Positions 8,755 through 17,462 of a stretch of DNA of 64,000 bases are shown piece after piece. The notes below the pieces were generated by a model that had not been told where the DNA came from, made no database searches, and saw only the letters and a program-made list of their open reading frames with translations. The first letter of the stretch is position 1, and every line of letters starts with the position of its first letter. The DNA comes from Lewinellaceae bacterium. Its GTDB lineage: Bacteria > Bacteroidota > Bacteroidia > Chitinophagales > Saprospiraceae. Location: positions 1 through 64,000 of the forward strand of contig JACJYO010000001.1 in the NCBI GenBank assembly GCA_020636075.1. Reading direction: 5' to 3'. Made by a program: the position numbers and the translations under genes.

Positions 8755-10992
8755 ATGACAAAACCATCTCGAAAAAGCACCTTTCTGGTCCTGCTCGCCA
8801 TTCTCCTTGCCGTGGCAATCATGGCCGTTCCCGATAGCTTCATGGAGGAAATACGAGCTTGGTTTCAGGAGGCTTTCGGCGAAGGGTATCAACGGTACGT
8901 ATTGGGATTTTTCATTGTTGGAGCGGCCATATTGCTGTTGCGCACTACCGACAAAGGCAACTGGCTATGGCCCGCAGCCAAGCCGGCAAAACCGGAACGT
9001 TACAACATTCCGCCCGGCCCCACCACCCGCGCCTGGATTACCGAAGCCAAAACCCACATCAGCCTGGCCGATCCCGACAAGGCCCTGCGGTTCTTGTCGC
9101 AATTTCAAATCGAAGCGCTTGATGCCGAAATTGACCTGCTTAGCAGCCGCCTGGCAGCCTTCCAACGGATCAAACGCCAGGGCGTCGAATCGCTCGACCA
9201 GGAAAACCGCACTTTCAACCGCATCAGCCGGGATGTTTTGGACCTGGTCCTCCAGCTCGAAAAGGAACTCGCTACCGGAACGGAGAATTACAAGGCGATA
9301 AAATCCTACCTCAAAAAGCGCTACAGCAACCGCCTCGACCAAAAATTAGCCAGCCGTCAGCCTGTCAACCTGCGTCGCCTCGTCAATACGGAGGTCATTC
9401 CGGAGGGTAATAAGCCGGCCTTGGTAGCGTATAAAAGTGTGGAAGTCAGCGGCGCCATGCTCCAAACCTTCCGCGATGCCCGCGGCCGCCTGCTGCTCGT
9501 TGGCGCGCCCGGGGCCGGGAAAACAACGCTGATGCTTCAGTTGGCGCGCGAACTGTTGGATGCCGAGCCTGATTATTTGCCTGCGGTATTGAACCTCACT
9601 ACCTGGTCCAAGGAATACAGCTCTCTGGAAGCCTGGCTCAACGTGATCCTTGCCGCCGAAATCGGTGTTTCCGAGAAATACGCCGCGGAGATTATCCGGC
9701 AAAACCACCTGATCCCGCTTTTTGACGGTTTTGACGAGATTGAGGACGAAAACCGCCGATCCTGCCTGGAGGCTATAAACCGGTTTGGCGAGGAAGGAAC
9801 ACAGCAGTATGCCATCTCCTCCCGGACGCGGGAATTTCAGGCGGTAAACCAGGCGCTGTTGATCCACCTCCCGGTGGAGGTTTGCCCACTCAGCCTCGGG
9901 CAGCTGAAATCTGAGTTAATACGGCTCCGGGATGCAGATGAAAAACCGGAGCGCGGCGCCGGGCTGCTGCTCAATGCCATCGACAAAGACGGGCTGCTCC
10001 GCGAAGCCATCCAGACGCCGTTCTATTTTAACACCCTGCAAACCCTGTTCAATGCGGGCAGAACACTGGATGATTTAAATTTTGCAGCCACCACACTTGA
10101 AGGCCGGCAGGTGGAGATCACCGATCGTTTTGTGCAACACGAATTAAAAGTCTCGACCTATCCTCCCGACAAGGCAAACCACTGGCTTTCCTTTTTCGCG
10201 TCTCGAATGAGCGAACGGAATATGGCCGTTTTTGAACTGCGGGATTTGCAGTATGATTGGTGGAGGTGGAGGTGGTCGAAATGGCAAAATAACTTGATTA
10301 GTGAATTCTTCAGAGTAACGCCTGGATACCTTGTCTCAGGGCTTATCTTAGGAGTGGGATTATCGCTGGAATATGGACCGTTCATCGGATCACTTATTGG
10401 GCTGTTCTTCGGGCTGCTCCTCGGTCTATCTTCGGGACTAACCAAAGCGATTGAAGGCAAGGAACCACAGATAACAACAAAAGATAAGCGTAATTGGTCT
10501 TGGAGCAACTACATCAAACATTTGAAAAGCGATAAATCCTTCGTTGGTATATTGATCTATATGTTGCTCTTTGGGCTTGTCAAAGGGCTGATAAGTGAAG
10601 AGGAATTAGGGTTGGAAGTTGGACTGCTAGGGGGTATATTCCTTGGGCTAGTGGTTGGCCTGGCCTCAGGTTTTGCAAAATTAATGGAAGATAGTTTCGA
10701 CATCCTTCAACCAACCTCCCCCTACCACCGCTTCAACGCCTCTATGAAAGCCCTCTGGTTCTCCATCCTCCAGCACAAATTCCTATGTTACCAATTGCGC
10801 AAGCAAGGTTTGCTCCCTCCAGACCTGGTCAAATTCCTAAATGAAATGTCCATACGCCATCTAATGGAATTCGACGGCGACCCCCAAACCGGCAGAGGTG
10901 GTGCCGCCTGGCGTTTTCGGCACCGCATTTTGCAGGAGTATTTCGCGGCGCGCTGGACAGCCCCGAAGGAAATCCCGCAGCCGGATAAATAA
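8755..10992 (+). CDS. Membrane-anchored EAD11-NACHT NTPase (conflict/defence type)
   Basis: A 745-residue STAND-class NTPase. In order it has two N-terminal membrane helices (about 9-25 and 48-63) and a helical region at about 90-172. That region matches the effector-associated domain EAD11 in its AL..L...F repeat-like helix, a kinked RQGVESLDQENRTFNRI helix and the following LDLVLQLEKEL. A NACHT domain follows, with Walker A GAPGAGKTT (250-258), Walker B LIPLFDGFDEIE (319-330) and a sensor stretch AISSRTRE. Two glycine-rich membrane segments lie at about 523-562 and 596-640, and a C-terminal helix ends in FRHRILQEYFAARW. The last two parts are typical of bacterial NACHT proteins with membrane-embedded C-termini. 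The known role of relatives is stress or phage sensing by NTP-driven switching; the trigger and effector here are unknown. The tandem GGTGGA stretch near 10258-10275 encodes a Trp-rich WWRWRW segment just before the membrane part. Confidence 0.85.
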   Translation: MTKPSRKSTFLVLLAILLAVAIMAVPDSFMEEIRAWFQEAFGEGYQRYVLGFFIVGAAILLLRTTDKGNWLWPAAKPAKPERYNIPPGPTTRAWITEAKTHISLADPDKALRFLSQFQIEALDAEIDLLSSRLAAFQRIKRQGVESLDQENRTFNRISRDVLDLVLQLEKELATGTENYKAIKSYLKKRYSNRLDQKLASRQPVNLRRLVNTEVIPEGNKPALVAYKSVEVSGAMLQTFRDARGRLLLVGAPGAGKTTLMLQLARELLDAEPDYLPAVLNLTTWSKEYSSLEAWLNVILAAEIGVSEKYAAEIIRQNHLIPLFDGFDEIEDENRRSCLEAINRFGEEGTQQYAISSRTREFQAVNQALLIHLPVEVCPLSLGQLKSELIRLRDADEKPERGAGLLLNAIDKDGLLREAIQTPFYFNTLQTLFNAGRTLDDLNFAATTLEGRQVEITDRFVQHELKVSTYPPDKANHWLSFFASRMSERNMAVFELRDLQYDWWRWRWSKWQNNLISEFFRVTPGYLVSGLILGVGLSLEYGPFIGSLIGLFFGLLLGLSSGLTKAIEGKEPQITTKDKRNWSWSNYIKHLKSDKSFVGILIYMLLFGLVKGLISEEELGLEVGLLGGIFLGLVVGLASGFAKLMEDSFDILQPTSPYHRFNASMKALWFSILQHKFLCYQLRKQGLLPPDLVKFLNEMSIRHLMEFDGDPQTGRGGAAWRFRHRILQEYFAARWTAPKEIPQPDK

Positions 10993-10994
10993 AC

Positions 10995-11423
10995 CTACTC
11001 CTCCGCAACCAGTTCAATTTTAAAATACAGCTCGCTCGGATCGCTGATTCGCACCGGTATCCGGTAATAGTTCGATTTATTGTATTCCCCATTCAGGTAC
11101 CAACCCTGGGTAAATGCCGAAACGGAGCCCCCCGTAAGCAGCAGGTAATTGGTCGAAAACCAGCGCAGGGTAACCGTACCTTCAAAGTGGCCATTTTTGT
11201 CGGTTTGTGCAAGGTATTTATGGGAATCGCCATCGTTAAATGTCCAGTGATGTTCGATGATTATATTGGCAAGCGGTTGCTGATCCGGAACGGAAATCAC
11301 GTCGCCGGTAACGTGAACTTTGGAAGTATCCGTGACCGGATCGGGCTTTATTTCAATGTCTTTAAAACAGCCGGACATGAACAGCACCAGGGACATGGTC
11401 AGTAAATAACTTATCTGTTTCAT
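10995..11423 (-). CDS. Lipoprotein of unknown function
   Basis: A 142-residue protein with a lipoprotein signal ending in the lipobox LFMSGC (Cys19). The mature part contains a segment like a carboxypeptidase-regulatory or transthyretin-type beta-sandwich (VTGDVISVPDQQPLANIII followed by TDKNGHFEGTVTL), so it is probably a small periplasmic or surface-exposed Ig-like domain. It runs convergently to the NACHT gene with only 2 nt between stops. No specific role can be assigned. Confidence 0.7.
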   Translation of the reverse strand: MKQISYLLTMSLVLFMSGCFKDIEIKPDPVTDTSKVHVTGDVISVPDQQPLANIIIEHHWTFNDGDSHKYLAQTDKNGHFEGTVTLRWFSTNYLLLTGGSVSAFTQGWYLNGEYNKSNYYRIPVRISDPSELYFKIELVAEE

Positions 11424-11520
11424 GATGATGCATTTTTTGCAAGCAGGCGGTTATTGGCGGATCGTGCAATGATGATGAACAGGGCTTGGGTTGATTTTAT
11501 GGCTATTTAATTCTGGTTTG

Positions 11521-11658
11521 CCTTCCGTAGTGTATTTCACGCAGAGTTACGCTGAGTTAATGCGAAGAGAGCACAGAGTTTCCATCCCGATGAAGGAAAA
11601 CTCAGCGGAACTCTGTGTCAAAACTCAGCGGAACTCTGCGCGAAACACACTACAGAAG
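11521..11658. repeat. MITE-like inverted repeat
   Basis: The left arm 11521-11558 and right arm 11622-11658 are inverted copies over about 37 bp with a handful of differences; both contain CGCAGAGTT.CGCTGAGTT. A second partial copy of the arm (AACTCAGCGGAACTCTGTG) lies at about 11599-11617, inside the loop. It fills most of the gap between the convergent ends of the lipoprotein and the regulator gene. The rest of that gap shows no gene. Confidence 0.65.
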
Positions 11659-11669
11659 CACAAATAAAA

Positions 11670-14600
11670 TTAACCTTCAAACTCCGTGGGGCTAACCCCA
11701 AACTCCTTTTTAAACGCCCGGCTAAGCGAACTGGGCACGTCGTAGCCCACCTTATAGGCTATCTCTGCTATAGTCAGTTTGTTTTGCGCCAGCAGGTCTT
11801 TGGCGCGTTTCAGGCGGAAGGTCTTGAGCAGATCGATGGGTTTTTTGCCGGTCAGTTGTTTTACTTTCCGGATGAAGTGCATATGGCTCAGGTTCACCAT
11901 GGCGCACATTTTATGGATGTTGAAATCCGGTTCTTCGAGGTGTTCCTCCATCATCGCGGTGAGTTTGATCAAAAACTCCTCATCGAAAGAGGAAAGGTGA
12001 ATTTCTTTGGGGCGGAGCATAAAGTCGCGGTTGAAGGTTTCGCGCAATTGCTCCCGTTGTTTCAGCAGGGCTTCCACGCGCACATCGAGTAACCTGGGGT
12101 TGAAAGGTTTGCCGATATACCCGTCGGCGCCTTTTTGATAGCCTACTACCCTGTTTTCATCCAGCGTTTTCGCCGTGAGTATGATGACGGGGATATGACT
12201 GGTTGCCGGATCGGATTTAATTTTTTCACAAAAAGTAAAACCATCCATCTCCGGCATCATCACATCGCTGATGATGAGGTCAACCGCCTGCTGGCGGGCG
12301 ATCACCAAACCCTCCTGACCGTTGCCGGCAGTAAGCACCTGGTATTTCGCGCCCAAAATACCCTCCAGAAAACTCTGCATATCCGGGTTGTCTTCCACGA
12401 TTAGAATACGCCGGGATGATGGGCCTGCTTGTTGTGGGTACGCTAATCCATCGTGCTGACCTGCATACGCCGAGAGCAACAGGTCTGCTTCTTTGCGGCT
12501 AAAGCGCAGGGCCGGGGCTTCCGATAGTCGCTGATTCTGTATGTGTTGCGCCGTCAAGCAAGGGAAAAACACTGCGAATCTGCTCCCCCGGCCAACGGTG
12601 CTTTCCACCTGGATCCGGCCATGCAGGGCATCGAGCAGGTCTTTGGTATATGCCAGTCCGATACCTGAACTCAGTGAATCTGTTTTGCCGGCTTCCGGCG
12701 AATAATAGCTTTCGAAAATGTGCTCCAGGTCTTCCGGCCGAATACCGCTACCGGTATCCGCCACGACGATTTCAAAATATTGGTCGTGCAACAGGGGAAG
12801 TTTGGCAGATCCAGCATCGACGATATTGAGACCGACGGTGATACTGCCCCCATCAGGTGTGTGCTTAAACGCGTTGGAGAGGAGGTTGACCACGATTTTT
12901 TCAATTTTATCGGGATCAACGGCGCCTGCTGTTATGGCACTGGATGTATTGAAATCGAGATAAATATTCCGCTCTTCGGCGAGGTTTTCAAATAGCCGGA
13001 CCATGTCGCCGACAAAATCGGCCAGGTTTATTTCCTGGAGATTCAACTCGAGGGTGGTTTGTTCCAGCCGGCGGATTTCGAGCAATTGATTGATCAATTT
13101 TAGCAGGCGCGAGGCATTGCGTTCGATGATACCATACAGGCGCTGATGTTCGGCAGGCGAAAGGTTTTCACCGGACTGCTGCAGCTGTTCCACCGGACCG
13201 GAGATCAGAGTGAGTGGCGTACGCAATTCGTGGGAAATATTGGTAAAAAACCGGAGCCGGGCTTTGGAAAGGCCCTCCACCTGAACGACCATTTTTTCCA
13301 GCTGGTCCCGCTGACGCTCGATCTTCTGGTTGCGTTTTTCCAATTCCTGTTTTTTGGAAATCAGGCGGTACTCATAAATACCGATGATGATCAAGAATGC
13401 GAGGATGAGCGTTATAAACCAACCCTGTTTCCACACGGGGGGTTGCACTGTAAAATGCGTCACGGCCGGTGAAGGGTCAACATTGAGGTCGAGATCGCGG
13501 GCCCGTACTTCCAGGGTGTGCAGGCCATTCGCCAGACCGATGAAGGTGTAATGATCTTCGCTTCCAAAGGGAGACCAGGGGCCATCGTCCAGCCGCCAGG
13601 AAAACGTTAGCCGTTCCTCCGCCGATTGCGCGAAGTAGTCTTTGCCGGCCCATTTGATGAGTGCATTCCCATCGGACGACACTTCGTTGTCGGCAAACGT
13701 AATCGTTGTTTCCGGCGGCGTATCGTCAAAAAGATACCGGTAGGCAGCGAAATTGCGCGAAAACCCTTCCTGCCGTTTGCTGTGTTTAAACGACCGCCGT
13801 TTCCAGGCACGGCTTGATTTGTTGATCCAAATGGCGCCCTGGGTATCGTGCAGGAGCATGCCGCCTTCAAAATCCATGGTCAGCTCAGACGGAAAAATGT
13901 GGCGCACCCAGGTTTCGCCATCAAACCGGCAAATCCCGTTCTCCGTAGCAACCAGAATGCAGCGGTCGGAAACAATATCGATGCTGATGATGGTATTGCT
14001 GGAAAGGCCGTTGGTGGTATTGTAGTTTTTCCAGGTTTTGCCATCGAAAATAAAAACACCGTAGTACCGCGAGCCTGCAATCAGCCATTGGGGCGTGCTG
14101 CACACTACATTCACCGGTTGCTGGAGCAGTTTGTCGGTTGGTTGCTGCCAGTGTTTGCCATCGTAGTAAAACAGGCTGCTGCCACCAATCCAAATATTGC
14201 CATCGCGCGATTGGCCGATACCGTAAGAATTGGACTGGATCAACCCGTTCTGGCCATATTCGTGGTGTATCCATCGGGAATCTGGTTTGCCTGGATTGAT
14301 GAGTTGGAGCACTCCGCCGAGCTGGCCCTGGTCCAGTTCGTTGTCTACTGCCCCGCCAAACCACAACGAGCCGTCGGCTGCTTCAAAAACTGCCCGGTAA
14401 TCGATACCCCACGACAGCGCCGGATGCTCCTGGCGTACCCAGCCGCTGGTTTTCAGCACTGCTGTTGCCGCGACACCCTGGTGGGAACCGGCTGCCCAAA
14501 GCTGCCCTTTCGAGGTAACTACAATCCGGATAGGCGCATCCATCAGGCCATCGGCAACGCCAAATGCCGTCCAGGTATCGCCTTTGCGGCGTACGACTTT

Positions 14601-15785
14601 GCCACTCACCTCGAGGAACCATTGTTCGCCGGATGCCATTTCACACTGGAAATTCAGGTCGGGATATGTTGCCCAACGATCGTTGGAAAAATCAAGTTGA
14701 AACACATTTGTTTTGTAGCCAGCCACCCAGAGTTTGTTGCCGGCACTTTTTTGAAGCATCAGGCTATTCGCCGGGATGACATAATTGGGTGCCGAGTACA
14801 GATCCCATTTCCCGTTTTTAAACCGGTAGAGTTTGCCCAGAGAACCAATCCAGATCGCGCCGTCGGAACTTTCGACAATTTCGGTAGCAAATTCGTCGCC
14901 ACCGAACAGATCGCTCAACCGGATATACTGCCGGTGGGCGCCATCAAAAACCGCGATACCGGTTTTATAGGTGGAGTTGATCACCCAGACTTTACCGTCG
15001 GAAGCCTGAATTATTTTTTGGTTCTCGCCGATTTTCAGGTTCGCATCGGATACGATCAGTTCGTAATCCGAAATTTGCGCTTTTTTAGAAGCAGGCAGGC
15101 GAAATTTCAGGAGCCGTCCAACCTCTCCGGGTAGTGTCACGCCAAACCACAGCACCCCCGCCCGGTCTTCCAAAACGTCGGAAATTTCCAGGAAACCATG
15201 ACCGTCGTCGAGCGCTTTCGGCAGGATCACCCAATGCATGTCCGTAATCTGTGGTTTCAGGGTTGTTGCGTTTTCCCGGGTGGTGAAAAAATCCGGCGTA
15301 TTCTGCCCGGATAAATGCAAAACACCTGCCGCAGAGCATGCCATGATGCTCCCATCGGCCAGTTCTTTGATTTGGGTAAAAATCCATTGAAGTCCGGCGG
15401 GTAAATGAAAAACGGCAGTCCACTGATTCCCGTCATATTGGAAAATCCCGGATGGCGTGGTGGCATAAATCTGCCCGTCTTTGGCCGCCAGGACTTGTTG
15501 CACCGGAAGTACATCCAGTCCGTTGGTTGCGTTGTGCAAGCGCCAGTTGTAGCCGTCATACTCGTAAATCCCTTCGTTGCAACTTACCCACACCCGATGG
15601 TCGGGGCCTTCCATGATGTGGCTCACGCCTTTTCCTTCCAGTTCCGGAAATGTTTTCCAGCGCCAGGACTCAGCCAATGGATTCATTACCCTGGGAACAT
15701 AGGGCTCTGTTGCCCAAACAGATGTATGGGAAAAGCAGAGCAAAAACAGCATAAAAAAGTGCAGGACGGGTCGAATGTTGCGCAT
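11670..15785 (-). CDS. Hybrid two-component system sensor/regulator (SusR/HTCS type)
   Basis: A 1371-residue single-protein two-component system. A signal peptide is followed by a long periplasmic beta-propeller made of two-component regulator propeller repeats (for example VWVSCNEGIYEYDG and IWIGSLGKLYRF), a Y_Y_Y domain and one membrane helix (about residues 795-815). The cytoplasmic part is a HisKA/HATPase kinase with the phospho-acceptor box FFTNISHELRTPLTLI, the N-box LLSNAFKHTPDGG and the G-box DTGSGI. A receiver domain follows (RILIVEDNPD, phospho-Asp in DLIISDVMMPEMDG), and then a C-terminal AraC-type DNA-binding domain (KLTIAEIAYKVGYDVPSSLS). In this family the periplasmic domain binds an oligosaccharide and the AraC domain switches on an adjacent polysaccharide utilization locus. 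It is divergent from the pectinesterase gene, so its target is very likely the pectin locus at 16134-24735. Confidence 0.95.
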   Translation of the reverse strand: MRNIRPVLHFFMLFLLCFSHTSVWATEPYVPRVMNPLAESWRWKTFPELEGKGVSHIMEGPDHRVWVSCNEGIYEYDGYNWRLHNATNGLDVLPVQQVLAAKDGQIYATTPSGIFQYDGNQWTAVFHLPAGLQWIFTQIKELADGSIMACSAAGVLHLSGQNTPDFFTTRENATTLKPQITDMHWVILPKALDDGHGFLEISDVLEDRAGVLWFGVTLPGEVGRLLKFRLPASKKAQISDYELIVSDANLKIGENQKIIQASDGKVWVINSTYKTGIAVFDGAHRQYIRLSDLFGGDEFATEIVESSDGAIWIGSLGKLYRFKNGKWDLYSAPNYVIPANSLMLQKSAGNKLWVAGYKTNVFQLDFSNDRWATYPDLNFQCEMASGEQWFLEVSGKVVRRKGDTWTAFGVADGLMDAPIRIVVTSKGQLWAAGSHQGVAATAVLKTSGWVRQEHPALSWGIDYRAVFEAADGSLWFGGAVDNELDQGQLGGVLQLINPGKPDSRWIHHEYGQNGLIQSNSYGIGQSRDGNIWIGGSSLFYYDGKHWQQPTDKLLQQPVNVVCSTPQWLIAGSRYYGVFIFDGKTWKNYNTTNGLSSNTIISIDIVSDRCILVATENGICRFDGETWVRHIFPSELTMDFEGGMLLHDTQGAIWINKSSRAWKRRSFKHSKRQEGFSRNFAAYRYLFDDTPPETTITFADNEVSSDGNALIKWAGKDYFAQSAEERLTFSWRLDDGPWSPFGSEDHYTFIGLANGLHTLEVRARDLDLNVDPSPAVTHFTVQPPVWKQGWFITLILAFLIIIGIYEYRLISKKQELEKRNQKIERQRDQLEKMVVQVEGLSKARLRFFTNISHELRTPLTLISGPVEQLQQSGENLSPAEHQRLYGIIERNASRLLKLINQLLEIRRLEQTTLELNLQEINLADFVGDMVRLFENLAEERNIYLDFNTSSAITAGAVDPDKIEKIVVNLLSNAFKHTPDGGSITVGLNIVDAGSAKLPLLHDQYFEIVVADTGSGIRPEDLEHIFESYYSPEAGKTDSLSSGIGLAYTKDLLDALHGRIQVESTVGRGSRFAVFFPCLTAQHIQNQRLSEAPALRFSRKEADLLLSAYAGQHDGLAYPQQAGPSSRRILIVEDNPDMQSFLEGILGAKYQVLTAGNGQEGLVIARQQAVDLIISDVMMPEMDGFTFCEKIKSDPATSHIPVIILTAKTLDENRVVGYQKGADGYIGKPFNPRLLDVRVEALLKQREQLRETFNRDFMLRPKEIHLSSFDEEFLIKLTAMMEEHLEEPDFNIHKMCAMVNLSHMHFIRKVKQLTGKKPIDLLKTFRLKRAKDLLAQNKLTIAEIAYKVGYDVPSSLSRAFKKEFGVSPTEFEG

Positions 15786-15983
15786 GGTTAATTTTAAAAT
15801 CGAAACGCGGTTTCAATCTTCAAAGGTGAGAAAAGTTACATCATTTGGTTATACAGCTTTTCCTCCACATGTTAATTTGAGTTGCTTGATTGTTATAAAA
15901 TGCGAATTCGATACGGCCAAAGACATCCTACCTTTCCGCTTTGATTAACGGGTTCACTTTATAAACCGATAATAAGCGAATTC

Positions 15984-16016
15984 AGATGTCTCCCCCGCAG
16001 GGCGGGGGAGACATCT
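15984..16016. repeat. Perfect hairpin between divergent regulator and pectinesterase
   Basis: A 15-bp perfect stem, 15984-15998 with 16002-16016 (agatgtctcccccgc and its complement), has a 3-nt loop. It lies in the 348-bp divergent intergenic region, about 200 bp from the regulator start and 118 bp from the pectinesterase start. No T-run follows on the + strand. It could be an operator, an insulating terminator or a dispersed palindrome. Confidence 0.6.
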
Positions 16017-16133
16017 AAAGGCGGAAAAAACAGCCGGCCGTAGTTTGCCGTCAGTCGTTCCCGCCCATTTTTTAATTACGCATCTGCTCCTTTTGAAAAG
16101 GGCGCGTCTCGGCAAATCAGAACTATTTCGATT

Positions 16134-17129
16134 ATGAAAGCACCTCTATTTTTTCGCTTCTTCCTCGTCCTTGGTCTGCTGGCAATTGCTGCCTGCAAAG
16201 CACATATATCACAACCAAAGACCAACTCCGAATATGATTTTATTGTGGCGTCCGACGGGAGCGGCAATTTCCGCACGGTACAGGAAGCCATCGATGCTGT
16301 ACCACCTTTGCGAAAAAACAGAACCCGGATATTTATAAAAAAAGGCGTCTACAAAGAAAAACTGACCCTGCCGGCCAGCGCAACGAACGTGAGTTTTATC
16401 GGGGAATCGGTGGAACAAACCATCCTGACCTTTGACGATTTTGCCAGTCGAAAAAATCGTTTTGGGGAGGAGATCGGCACTTCAGGGTCCTCTTCCTTTT
16501 TTATTTTCGGCGAAGGCTTTGAAGCGAAAAACATCACCTTTGAAAACTCGGCCGGGCCTGTCGGACAAGCCGTCGCCGTGCGCATCGATGGCGACCGAAC
16601 GAGGTTTGAAAATTGCCGCTTCCTCGGCTTTCAGGATACACTTTACCCACATGGGAATAAAAGCAGACAGTATTACAAGAACTGCTACATCGAAGGTACT
16701 GTCGATTTTATTTTTGGCTGGTCCACGGTTGTATTTGACAGTTGCACCATTTTCTGCAAATCTCAAGGCTACGTTACTGCTGCGTCAACAGATAAGGATA
16801 CACCATATGGGTTCATATTCCGGAACTGCCTGATCACCGGAAGTGCCGGCCAGCATTCCGTTTATCTGGGTCGGCCCTGGAGGCCCTATGCCCGTGTTGT
16901 TTACATCAACTGCGAACTCAGTGAAGTCATTCGGCCTGAAGGTTGGGATAATTGGGGCAATCCAGAAAATGAAAAAACTGCCTGGTTTGGAGAGTACAAC
17001 AGCTCTGGTCCGGGAAGCCAACCCGACAAGCGAGTGCAATGGTCGCACCAACTGACCCCAGCTGATCTGGAGCGGTTTTCCCTGGCGGCAGTGCTGGGTG
17101 ATTGGGATCCGATGGAGGGTCAGGATTGA
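16134..17129 (+). CDS. Pectinesterase (CE8), lipoprotein
   Basis: A carbohydrate esterase family 8 pectin methylesterase, which removes methyl groups from homogalacturonan. It has 331 residues. The N-terminus is a lipoprotein signal with lipobox AIAAC (Cys21), so the enzyme is probably membrane-anchored. The right-handed beta-helix hallmarks are all present: GQAVAVR (Gln145), GFQDTLY with catalytic Asp168, TVDFIFG with catalytic Asp191, YVTAAS, and YLGRPWRPYARV with Arg247. It is the first gene of the pectin locus, divergent from the hybrid regulator that probably controls it. Confidence 0.95.
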   Translation: MKAPLFFRFFLVLGLLAIAACKAHISQPKTNSEYDFIVASDGSGNFRTVQEAIDAVPPLRKNRTRIFIKKGVYKEKLTLPASATNVSFIGESVEQTILTFDDFASRKNRFGEEIGTSGSSSFFIFGEGFEAKNITFENSAGPVGQAVAVRIDGDRTRFENCRFLGFQDTLYPHGNKSRQYYKNCYIEGTVDFIFGWSTVVFDSCTIFCKSQGYVTAASTDKDTPYGFIFRNCLITGSAGQHSVYLGRPWRPYARVVYINCELSEVIRPEGWDNWGNPENEKTAWFGEYNSSGPGSQPDKRVQWSHQLTPADLERFSLAAVLGDWDPMEGQD

Positions 17130-17462
17130 AGGCGGATTCCAATTTGCACTTCAAGGGAGATTTCCAAGGAAGGAATATCTGTGGATTAAAGTCAAAAGTC
17201 CAATTTGAAAAGTTCAATTTGAAAAGTGTCCCCCCTTCAGGTTACGGCACCTTTCTAAAATCCGGAATAAACTTCTGAAATCCGGTTATGGGTAATGGAA
17301 ATGTCTTGAAGTCATAAGTGAACCCACTATGAGATTTTGAAAATAAGATCAGAATCGGATCAAATGTGAAATCCTGCGGCTGATTTGTTAATTGCGGAAA
17401 AGCCTCCCCTGCTTCGGTAGCGCACATTTGTCACTTGTATTGTTCACTTAAACTCTTCAAGT
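17130..17462. other. Intergenic stretch upstream of susC with short tandem repeat
   Basis: No gene is visible in 333 bases. A 14-bp unit, caatttgaaaagtt, is repeated in tandem at 17201-17228 with the last base changed. The region most likely holds the susC leader and promoter, but I see no clear -7/-33 pair. Confidence 0.4.

Noticed and set aside
13848..15134. A 428-codon open frame on the + strand inside the hybrid regulator gene
   Set aside because: It is antisense to a protein with clear propeller domains, matches no family I know and has no start context. It is a shadow frame.
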